This document shows, one piece after another, positions 1 to 6,147 of a stretch of 8,823 bases of DNA. Under the pieces are notes generated by a model. That model saw only the letters and a program-made list of their open reading frames with translations. It did not search any database and was not told the DNA's origin. A program made the translations under genes and the position numbers. The first letter of the stretch is position 1. Each line of letters opens with the position of its first letter. The DNA comes from an uncultured Micavibrio sp. (GTDB taxonomy: Bacteria > Pseudomonadota > Alphaproteobacteria > Micavibrionales > UBA1664): assembly GCA_937896295.1 (NCBI GenBank), contig CALBME010000066.1, positions 1 through 8,823 of the forward strand, written 5' to 3'.

Positions 1-454
1 TCACATACGTGTTTTCGTCGGGCATGGCGTAATCGTAGATGACCATGACGCCGTCATTGCGCAGCAATTTGAAATAACGGGCCAGCGTGTCCTGCAGCTT
101 GGTGTCGTCGTAATTCGCGCGGCTGTAGATGTCGCCCATCACGCTGGAGGCGACGATGGCGTCGACCGAGTCCTCGGCGCGGCGGGGGCTTGCGGCGTCG
201 CCGGTTTCAAAGGACAGGTTGGGGATGTTTTTGAACCGGGCGCGGGCGCGCATGATCATCTGCCGGTTGCGGTCCATGCCGATGAATTGCAGGCGGGGGT
301 TGAGCAGGGCCATGGCCGCGGTCAGGGCGCCGGTCTCGCATTCCAGGTCGATCACCTGTGCGCCCTCGGGCAGCAGCAGGTGCGAGACGATGTGCTTGGC
401 CCTCAGGACGATGTCGTAGGGCAGGGTTGAGAGGTTGGCATCCATGTCGGACAT
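1..454 (-). CDS. Class I SAM-dependent methyltransferase-like protein, 3' end outside window
   Basis: The leftward frame is open from an ATG at 454 to the window edge, giving 151 residues with no stop, so the C-terminus is missing. It has the order of a Rossmann-type methyltransferase: motif I VIDLECETG (residues 34-42), an acidic residue after strand 2 in FIGMDRN (57-63, D61), a motif III-like TGDA (84-87), and a strand-4 stretch DAIVASSVMGDIY (98-110), followed by a helix and the strand VMVIYDY. The family uses S-adenosylmethionine to methylate small molecules, proteins or nucleic acids; the substrate here cannot be read. The oddity is motif I: the usual D-x-G-x-G-x-G is D-L-E-C-E-T-G, with two loop glycines replaced by glutamate, which may weaken cofactor binding. 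The start could also be the second ATG (445). No clear Shine-Dalgarno sequence is visible. It is divergent from comF, 16 bases away. Confidence 0.8.
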   Translation of the reverse strand, partial: MSDMDANLSTLPYDIVLRAKHIVSHLLLPEGAQVIDLECETGALTAAMALLNPRLQFIGMDRNRQMIMRARARFKNIPNLSFETGDAASPRRAEDSVDAIVASSVMGDIYSRANYDDTKLQDTLARYFKLLRNDGVMVIYDYAMPDENTYV

Positions 455-473
455 GGTATGGATATAGACCATG
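452..473. repeat. Inverted repeat spanning both divergent start codons
   Basis: CATGGT (452-457) and ACCATG (468-473) form a perfect 6-base inverted repeat around a 10-base AT-rich centre. The outer three bases on each side are the two start codons, so only GGT/ACC is additional symmetry. It could be a small operator controlling both genes or simply chance. Promoters for both genes must lie inside the neighbouring coding sequence. Confidence 0.3.
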
Positions 474-1196
474 AGGGCCGCTGTTACCAAATCCTTGTCG
501 CATCTTCTCGACTGGCTTTTGCCCCCGGTCTGCCCGGCGACCGGGCAGGAGGTGGACGCCCACGGCACCGTGGCGGCGGATTACTGGAAATCCTTGCGTT
601 TTATCCGGGCTCCGTTCTGCGGGCGGTGCAGCATGCCGTTTGCCGCCGACCTTGGGGACGACCTGATCTGTGCGGCCTGTCTGGACCATCCGCCCCGGTT
701 CAACCGGGGCCGGGCCGCCCTGATTTACGACGATGCCAGCCGCAAGCTGATCTTAAGGTTCAAGCACGGCGACCAGCTGCAGGCGGTGCGGGTGCTGACC
801 CCGTGGCTTAAGGACGCCGGGGCCGACCTGCTGGCGGCGTGCGATGTCATCGTTCCGGTGCCGCTGCACCGCTGGCGCCTTCTGTCGCGGCGGTATAACC
901 AGTCGGCGCTGCTGGCTCGGGCCTTGGGCCGGGTGGCGGGCAAGCCCGTGGAAATGGGGCTTTTGCGCCGGGTCCGGCCGACGCCGCCGCAGGGCTTTAT
1001 GAAGCGGGACGAACGCATTGCCAACGTGAAAGGCGCCTTTGCGGTCAAAGGGGACCTAACGGGCCGGGCGGTCCTGCTGATCGACGATGTGTTTACCACC
1101 GGCGCGACCCTGAATGCATGCGCTGACGCCCTGCTGGCGGCGGGGGCGGCGTCGGTGGATGTGTTAAGCATCGCGCGCGTCGTCAAGGACCTGTAG
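471..1196 (+). CDS. comF: ComF family phosphoribosyltransferase-like protein
   Basis: This 241-residue protein belongs to the ComF/GntX family, named for a role in DNA uptake in Bacillus and Haemophilus; in most bacteria its function is less defined. The N-terminus has LLPPVC (16-21), then a cysteine set FCGRC (C50, C53) and ICAAC (C67, C70) that fits one zinc ribbon. A type I phosphoribosyltransferase domain follows, with VPVPLHRWRLLSRRYNQS (128-145) and the ribose-phosphate binding loop VLLIDDVFTTGAT (201-213). The first zinc ribbon found in many relatives is mostly gone: C21 remains, but its partner position reads T (CPAT) and the later pair falls in VAADYW. The length is normal for the family. 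The start at 471 is the first ATG after an in-frame TAG at 465; no good Shine-Dalgarno sequence precedes it. In alphaproteobacteria comF is often followed by a glutaredoxin gene; here lysS follows. Confidence 0.93.
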   Translation: MRAAVTKSLSHLLDWLLPPVCPATGQEVDAHGTVAADYWKSLRFIRAPFCGRCSMPFAADLGDDLICAACLDHPPRFNRGRAALIYDDASRKLILRFKHGDQLQAVRVLTPWLKDAGADLLAACDVIVPVPLHRWRLLSRRYNQSALLARALGRVAGKPVEMGLLRRVRPTPPQGFMKRDERIANVKGAFAVKGDLTGRAVLLIDDVFTTGATLNACADALLAAGAASVDVLSIARVVKDL

Positions 1197-1251
1197 ACGC
1201 CCCTTTTTCTTTATTATAGAACATCTTGCACACTTTTTACGGATATAAGCC

Positions 1252-3279
1252 ATGACCAGTTCAGCCCCCAAAGACCCGACAACCGCCCTGACCAATCCGT
1301 TCGAGGCGCGCAAGGCCAAGCTGAAAGGGGTCATCGCACAGGGCGGCAATCCCTACGCTTACACATTCCCGCGCGATGCGCGCGCCGGCGACCTGCAGGC
1401 CAGGTACGCGGACCTGGCCCCCGGCACCGAAACGCAAGACAAGGTCGCGGTTGCGGGCCGCATCATGTCGATGCGCAATAACGGCATGTTCATGGACCTG
1501 ATGGACGCATCCGGCAAGGTCCAGATTTTCTGTCACAAGGACACGATGTCGGAAGCCGAACTGGCGAAGCTCGATAATTTCGACCTCGGCGATGTCATCG
1601 GCGTGAAGGGCACGATCCGCCGCACGCCGCGCGGTGAACTTTCGGTGCGCGCGACATCGGTCGAGATGCTGACCAAGTCGCTGCAGCCTTTGCCCGAAAA
1701 ATATCACGGCCTGACCGATATCGAGCAACGTTACCGCCAGCGTTATGTCGATCTGATCGTGAATGAGGATTCGCGCAACACGCTGCGCAAGCGTTCCGAA
1801 ATCGTCAGCGCCATCCGTACCTATCTGCAGTCGGTGTGGGGCGGGGTCGAGGTTGAGACGCCCATGCTGCATCCGCTGGTCGGCGGCGCGGCGGCGAAAC
1901 CCTTCGTCACCTATCACAACACGCTGGACGCCAATTTTTACCTGCGTATCGCGCCCGAGCTGTACCTGAAACGCCTGATCGTCGGCGGCTTTGCCGATTG
2001 CGTGTTTGAAATCAACCGCAACTTCCGGAACGAGGGGATCAGCCCGCGCCACAACCCCGAATTCACCATGGTCGAACTGTACAAGACCTATACCGACGTC
2101 AACGACATGATGGACCTGACCGAAGGTCTGGTGCAGTACGTCGCCAAAAATGTCTTCAACAAGGACGAGTTCGAAGTCGGCGGTCACGTTGTCAATGTGT
2201 CCGGCAAATGGGCGCGCAAATCCATGTGCGCGCTGGTGCAGGAAAAAACCGGCATCGATTTCATGGCCATCCATGATGCGGGCGAGGCGCGCGCAGCGGT
2301 CAAGAAACTGGGCGTGCATGTCGAACCGAATGCCAAGTGGGGCGAATGCGTCGCCGCCGTGTTCGAGGAAAAGGTCGAAGATACGCTGATCCAGCCGATC
2401 CATGTCACGGATTTCCCGCTCGATATCTCGCCGCTGGCCAAACCGCACCGGAACAACCCGCGCCTGACGGAACGTTCGGAAAGCTTCATGCGCGGCTGGG
2501 AGGTCGCCAACATGTTCACCGAACTGAACGACCCAGCCGACCAGCGGGCGCGGTTCGAGGAACAGGTGAAGGCACGCGAAGCCGGCAACGAAGAAGCCGC
2601 CATGTACGACGAGGATTACGTCACCGCGCTGGAATACGGCCTGCCACCGACGGGCGGCTGGGGCATGGGCGTCGACCGCCTGTGCATCATCCTGACGGGT
2701 TCGGCCAATATCCGCGATGTCATTAATTTCCCCACGCTCAAGCCCATCAAAAAGGCCGAGGAGCGCACGTCGTCATACGATACGTCGCGTTCCTTTGCCG
2801 CCAAACCGGCGGCTGTTGCTGCCGCGCATTCTCAGAACGGCGACTGGCAGACGCTGGATGATGACGCGCGCCGCTTTATCATCGTGGTGAACGAAAAAAT
2901 CGACAATATGGGCCGCGTGCTCAATGCCGCCGCGCATGCGATGGCGGGTCTTGTCGGCCAGACGGCAGCGGGCGAAGATTTCGCATGGGTCGAGTACAAG
3001 GACGCGGATGGCAGTGTCCACCCGTCCATCTCGCACTATCCCACCATCATTCTGAAGGGCAAGAATTCGAACCAGCTGGCCAAGGTGCGGGCCGAGGCGC
3101 TGGCCGCCGGTATCCCTTGCGTTGATTTCACCGATGACATGACACTGGGCAAGTCGAAGGAACAGGTTGCCTCGCTCGCCACCAAAAAGGGCGAAGCGGT
3201 GAATTACATGGCGCTGGCCCTGTTCGGTGATACACCGAAGCTGCGCGCCATCACCGGCAAACTGTCGCTTTATAAATAA
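1252..3279 (+). CDS. lysS: Lysyl-tRNA synthetase, class II, fused to a C-terminal DUF2000/PTH2-like domain
   Basis: Residues 1 to about 503 are a class II lysyl-tRNA synthetase, which charges tRNA-Lys with lysine in the cytoplasm. An OB-fold anticodon-binding domain (about 64-140, with VAVAGRIMSMRNNG) precedes the catalytic core. Motif 1 is around VEVETPMLHPLVGGAAAKPF (198-217), motif 2 is FEINRNFRNEG..RHNPEF (252-271), and motif 3 is GWGMGVDRLCIILT (469-482, with R476). The domain closes at NIRDVINFP (486-494). The usual bacterial enzyme ends near 500 residues, but here the frame continues through an alanine-rich linker (about 504-538) into a further 135 residues. These resemble DUF2000: RRFIIVVNEK, MGRVLNAAAHAMAGL (553-567), HPSISHYP, ..IPCVDFTDDM, and the ending ..AITGKLSLYK. 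The frame is unbroken, so this is a real fusion in this sequence. fhs follows after three bases. The start has no clear Shine-Dalgarno sequence (GGATATAAGCCATG). The synthetase call is certain; the DUF2000 call is from recall of family patterns. Confidence 0.97.
   Translation: MTSSAPKDPTTALTNPFEARKAKLKGVIAQGGNPYAYTFPRDARAGDLQARYADLAPGTETQDKVAVAGRIMSMRNNGMFMDLMDASGKVQIFCHKDTMSEAELAKLDNFDLGDVIGVKGTIRRTPRGELSVRATSVEMLTKSLQPLPEKYHGLTDIEQRYRQRYVDLIVNEDSRNTLRKRSEIVSAIRTYLQSVWGGVEVETPMLHPLVGGAAAKPFVTYHNTLDANFYLRIAPELYLKRLIVGGFADCVFEINRNFRNEGISPRHNPEFTMVELYKTYTDVNDMMDLTEGLVQYVAKNVFNKDEFEVGGHVVNVSGKWARKSMCALVQEKTGIDFMAIHDAGEARAAVKKLGVHVEPNAKWGECVAAVFEEKVEDTLIQPIHVTDFPLDISPLAKPHRNNPRLTERSESFMRGWEVANMFTELNDPADQRARFEEQVKAREAGNEEAAMYDEDYVTALEYGLPPTGGWGMGVDRLCIILTGSANIRDVINFPTLKPIKKAEERTSSYDTSRSFAAKPAAVAAAHSQNGDWQTLDDDARRFIIVVNEKIDNMGRVLNAAAHAMAGLVGQTAAGEDFAWVEYKDADGSVHPSISHYPTIILKGKNSNQLAKVRAEALAAGIPCVDFTDDMTLGKSKEQVASLATKKGEAVNYMALALFGDTPKLRAITGKLSLYK
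2869..3276 (+). other. DUF2000/PTH2-like domain at the C-terminus of LysS
   Basis: Residues 540-675 of LysS form a separate alpha/beta domain. Seen in sequence: a first strand FIIVVN, then MGRVLNAAAHAM, then a strand TIILKG followed by the helix NQLAKVRAEALAAG, the strand PCVDFTDD, and the end GDTPKLRAITGKLSLYK. The order matches peptidyl-tRNA hydrolase 2, where the equivalents are MGKGK..AAQ.AHA, LKV.. plus a helix, ..IRDAG, and KI.K.TGHL.L. The catalytic lysine of true PTH2 enzymes does not appear to be preserved, since MGKGK corresponds to MGRVL, which is typical of the DUF2000 branch. Whether it hydrolyses an aminoacyl- or peptidyl-tRNA, binds tRNA, or does something else is unknown. Confidence 0.75.
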
Positions 3280-3282
3280 GCC

Positions 3283-4944
3283 ATGAGCAGCGATATCCTC
3301 ATTGCGCGGGCGGCAAAACTGGCGCCCATCGACGTCATCGCGGAAAAGGCGGGCGTCCCGCACGAGGCGCTGATCCCGTACGGACGCACCAAGGCAAAAA
3401 TCGATCTTGCCACGGCGCAGGCGCTGATCGCATCGCGTCCGCGCGGCAGGCTGATCCTGATGACCGCCATCAATCCCACCCCGGCGGGCGAGGGGAAAAC
3501 GACCACGACGATCGGCCTTGCCGATGCGCTTCGTCAACGCGGGCACAACGCGATGATCGCGCTGCGCGAACCGTCCCTTGGCCCGTGCTTCGGGCGCAAA
3601 GGGGGCGCGACGGGCGGGGGGTATGCGCAAGTCGTGCCGATGGAGGAAATCAACCTGCATTTCACCGGTGATTTCCACGCGATCACGGCGGCGCATAACC
3701 TGCTGGCTGCCATGCTGGACAATCACATTTTTCAGGGCAATGCGCTTGATATCGATCCGGACTGCATCGTGTTCGGCCGCGTTATCGATGTCACAGACCG
3801 CGCGCTTCGCAACATCGATATTGGCAACGTCAAGCAGGGTACGCGCCACCAGTCGTTTTTCGACATCACCGTCGCCTCCGAAGTGATGGCCATTTTCTGC
3901 CTGTCTGAAAATCTGGCCGACCTGCAGGAACGGCTGGGCCGTATCATCGTCGCCTATGACCGCAAGGGGCATGCCGTGACGGCATCCATGCTCAAGGCGT
4001 CGGGGGCGATGACGGTTCTGCTTAAAGATGCGCTTGCGCCCAACATGGTCCAGACGCTGGAAGGGACGCCGGCGCTGGTGCATGGCGGCCCGTTCGCCAA
4101 CATTGCGCATGGATGCAATTCCGTGCTGGCCACGCGTCTTTCACTGGCGCTGGCGGATTATACGGTGACCGAGGCTGGGTTCGGCGCAGATCTCGGCGCC
4201 GAAAAATTCCTTGATATCAAATGCCGCAAGACAGGTCTGTGGCCCGATGCCGCCGTGATCGTAGCGACGGTGCGCGCCCTGAAAATGAATGGCGGCGTCG
4301 CCAAAGGCGATCTTGCGCATGAAAACATCGACGCGCTGAAGGCAGGGTTCGCCAACCTGCAACGACATATTGAGAATATGCGCGGTTTCGGCATGCCGGT
4401 GGCGGTCGCCATCAATCATTTCGTCACTGATACGCAGGATGAAATCGAAACCCTGCGCGCGCTGGTGAAGGGAGAGGGCGTGCCCGTGGCCCTCTGCAAA
4501 CACTGGGCGCATGGTGGTGCCGGTGCGCTTGAGCTGGCCGATATCGTGACCACCATCGCCGCGCCGTCGCAGCCGCGTTTTGTCTATGGCGACGACCTGC
4601 CGCTCGATGCCAAGATCACGGCGATCGCCAAGACCATTTACCGTGCTGACGGCATTGCCCTGACCGACAAGGCGCGGGAAAGCCTTGCGGCTTTTACCGC
4701 CATGGGATTCGCTCACCTGCCTGTGTGCATGGCCAAGACGCATGAGTCCTTCAGTGCGGATGCAAAACTGCTGGGTGCGCCCACGGGGTATACGGTTACG
4801 GTGCGGGATTTACGCCTGTCGGCGGGGGCTGGTTTCATCGTCGCGCTGTGCGGTGCGATCAACACCATGCCCGGTCTGCCCCCGGTGCCTGCGGCCGAAC
4901 ATATCGGCCTTGATACGGACGGGCTGATTTCCGGCCTGTCTTAA
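3283..4944 (+). CDS. fhs: Formate--tetrahydrofolate ligase
   Basis: This 553-residue protein is a full-length formate-tetrahydrofolate ligase (10-formyl-THF synthetase). It joins formate to tetrahydrofolate at the cost of ATP, supplying formyl groups for purine synthesis and initiator-tRNA formylation. Visible hallmarks are the P-loop TPAGEGKTTTT (66-76), EPSLGPCFGRKGGATGGGY (96-114) which holds the first family signature, VHGGPFANIAHGCNS (266-280), the second signature VATVRALKMNGG (327-338), and the C-terminal RLSAGAGFIV (511-520) followed by TMPGLP. The first signature normally reads KGGAAGGGY; here one alanine is threonine, a mild change. The ATG lies three bases after the lysS stop codon with no separate Shine-Dalgarno sequence, so the two genes are probably co-transcribed and translationally coupled. 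Its TAA overlaps the stop of the convergent gene. Confidence 0.98.
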   Translation: MSSDILIARAAKLAPIDVIAEKAGVPHEALIPYGRTKAKIDLATAQALIASRPRGRLILMTAINPTPAGEGKTTTTIGLADALRQRGHNAMIALREPSLGPCFGRKGGATGGGYAQVVPMEEINLHFTGDFHAITAAHNLLAAMLDNHIFQGNALDIDPDCIVFGRVIDVTDRALRNIDIGNVKQGTRHQSFFDITVASEVMAIFCLSENLADLQERLGRIIVAYDRKGHAVTASMLKASGAMTVLLKDALAPNMVQTLEGTPALVHGGPFANIAHGCNSVLATRLSLALADYTVTEAGFGADLGAEKFLDIKCRKTGLWPDAAVIVATVRALKMNGGVAKGDLAHENIDALKAGFANLQRHIENMRGFGMPVAVAINHFVTDTQDEIETLRALVKGEGVPVALCKHWAHGGAGALELADIVTTIAAPSQPRFVYGDDLPLDAKITAIAKTIYRADGIALTDKARESLAAFTAMGFAHLPVCMAKTHESFSADAKLLGAPTGYTVTVRDLRLSAGAGFIVALCGAINTMPGLPPVPAAEHIGLDTDGLISGLS

Positions 4945-5417
4945 GCGTGAAGGCGCATGCTTTCATCTGCGCGCGGTAGCGTGCGCGGGCGATTGAAATC
5001 TTCGATCAGGTTTTTGGCGAATATCGCCTTGTTCGCGGTCTGGAAAGCGGGTTCGCGGGTCAGGTCGATCACTGGGTTGGTCACGGCGATGCCCAGATAC
5101 AGGTCGCGGTCCCAGAGCGTATCGCGCACGGGGTCGCCGCCGGCACGGAACTTTTGACCGCCCAGATCCATGACGGCCTGCAGTATGAAACGGTCCAGCA
5201 CCAGTTTGGCATTGTAGGCATCGCTCACGGAAAATCCTTTGGCGCACATCTGGGACATGGCTTCGGCGGCGCTTAAATAACGGGACTCGATCGCGGTCAC
5301 GCTGTCGAACAGGCGGTTGAGATCGACGCGCTCGGGCGCGACGCGCACGGTATGCCGATCAAAGAAAATCGATGCGATGGTATCGGCTTTGGCCTGGTCC
5401 AGAATGGTCTGTGTCAT
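4941..5417 (-). CDS. Hypothetical protein, 158 residues
   Basis: I do not recognise this family. The protein is soluble-looking, with no signal peptide or membrane segment. It appears mostly helical from 30 to 85 (VDLNRLFDSVTAIESRY, SAAEAMSQMCAKGFS, AKLVLDRFILQAVMDLGG). A segment rich in charged residues follows (RAGGDPVRDTLWDRDLYLGI), then NPVIDLTREPAF and a helical C-terminal part. The ATG at 5417 is supported by a good Shine-Dalgarno sequence: on the leftward strand AAGAGGA lies about 6 bases before it (AAGAGGACACGACATG). It sits 52 bases downstream of the nitroreductase with no terminator between them, so it is probably the last gene of that leftward operon. Its stop overlaps the fhs stop. 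Reading frame, codon use and ribosome site make it a convincing gene despite unknown function. Confidence 0.8.
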   Translation of the reverse strand: MTQTILDQAKADTIASIFFDRHTVRVAPERVDLNRLFDSVTAIESRYLSAAEAMSQMCAKGFSVSDAYNAKLVLDRFILQAVMDLGGQKFRAGGDPVRDTLWDRDLYLGIAVTNPVIDLTREPAFQTANKAIFAKNLIEDFNRPRTLPRADESMRLHA

Positions 5418-5423
5418 GTCGTG

Positions 5424-5430
5424 TCCTCTT
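5424..5430 (-). promoter_or_regulatory. Ribosome binding site of the 158-residue gene
   Basis: On the leftward strand this reads AAGAGGA, six bases before the ATG at 5417. It is the clearest Shine-Dalgarno sequence in the window and fixes this start. Most other starts here lack one. Confidence 0.65.
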
Positions 5431-5469
5431 GGGAAGGCACTCTAGACCAGCGTTTTTCCGTTTGAGAAG

Positions 5470-6123
5470 TTATTTTTTCGTAACGTAGCCGACCCCGGCC
5501 TTGGCATAGGAATCGCCGCGGTTGCGGGCGTTAACGAAGTCGGTATTGGTCAGCTTGGCAGGGTCGGGGCGCTCGCGCTCCTCCGGCGGGGTCAGTGGCG
5601 TGCCGATATAGATAAAGCCTGCGATTTTTTCATGGTCGCGCACGCCCATGACGGCGCGGATATTTTCGTCATAGCTGTACCACTGGGTCAGCCAGCTTGC
5701 GCCGTAGCCCAGCGTGTTCGCCGCCAGAAGGATGTTCTGGCATACGGCACCGGCCGATAATTCCTGTTCCCAGACGGGGATGGTGCTTTCACGCGGGGAC
5801 GACACCACCGCGATGGTCAGTGGCACCCGCAGAAGGCGTTTACGTTCGTCTTCCAGCTTCTCTGGCGTCGATTGCGGTTCGCGTCTGGCCCATGCGGCGC
5901 TTAAGGCCTCGCCAAACTGGGCGCGTTTTTCACCTTCAAAGACCACGAACCACCATGGAAACAGTTTGCCGTGATCGGGGGTGCGCATAGCGACGGACAG
6001 GATGGTTTTGACTTCTTCCGCGGTCGGTCCCGGTTCGCCCAGCAGCTTGGCGGATACGGACCTGCGGCGAAGCAGCGTATGCGTCATTTGGGGATTTTTA
6101 CGGGCGTAGACCAGATCGGACAT
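5470..6123 (-). CDS. Nitroreductase family protein (YdjA-like)
   Basis: This 217-residue protein is an FMN-dependent nitroreductase-fold enzyme, expected to reduce nitro groups, quinones or other acceptors with NAD(P)H in the cytoplasm; the natural substrate is unknown. It resembles the YdjA branch: the FMN phosphate-binding RRRSVSAKLL (19-28), MRTPDHGKLFPWWFVVFEGE (46-65), VPVWEQELSAGAVCQNIL-like region (116-131), GYGASWLTQW (139-148), and EKIAGFIYIGTP (165-176). The length suits the family. The start is ambiguous: the ATG at 6123 has an AAAGG only one base away, too close for a normal ribosome site, whereas M13 (ATG at 6087) gives an N-terminus MTHTLLRRRSV more like relatives, though with no Shine-Dalgarno sequence either. 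It lies 24 bases downstream of the 413-residue gene and upstream of the 158-residue gene. Confidence 0.92.
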   Translation of the reverse strand: MSDLVYARKNPQMTHTLLRRRSVSAKLLGEPGPTAEEVKTILSVAMRTPDHGKLFPWWFVVFEGEKRAQFGEALSAAWARREPQSTPEKLEDERKRLLRVPLTIAVVSSPRESTIPVWEQELSAGAVCQNILLAANTLGYGASWLTQWYSYDENIRAVMGVRDHEKIAGFIYIGTPLTPPEERERPDPAKLTNTDFVNARNRGDSYAKAGVGYVTKK

Positions 6124-6141
6124 ACCTTTAAAGATAAAGGT
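6124..6141 (-). repeat. Perfect hairpin abutting the nitroreductase start
   Basis: On the leftward strand ACCTTTA-TCTT-TAAAGGT is a perfect 7-base-pair stem with a 4-base loop, ending right at the ATG at 6123. The stem contains the only Shine-Dalgarno-like AAAGG in front of the gene, so in mRNA it could hide the ribosome site. No run of U follows, so it is not an intrinsic terminator. As DNA it could also be a small operator. Confidence 0.55.
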
Positions 6142-6147
6142 CCTGCC

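Noticed and set aside
207..689. A 160-codon leftward open frame across the methyltransferase-comF junction
   Set aside because: Its product is proline/arginine-rich low-complexity sequence, while two other frames here carry clear family motifs.
1197..1251. T-rich stretch after comF as a terminator
   Set aside because: There is a run of T (1205-1209) but no GC-rich stem in front of it.
1261..2448. A 395-codon leftward open frame
   Set aside because: Fully antisense to the conserved LysS catalytic core; no recognisable protein features.
2773..4110. A 445-codon open frame on the leftward strand
   Set aside because: It lies antisense across the lysS-fhs junction, is very rich in arginine and histidine, and shows no domain; it is a shadow of GC-rich coding sequence.
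5418..5469. Possible terminator between the nitroreductase and the 158-residue gene
   Set aside because: No stem-loop followed by a U run is present on the leftward strand; the A-rich stretch belongs to the nitroreductase's final lysine codons.
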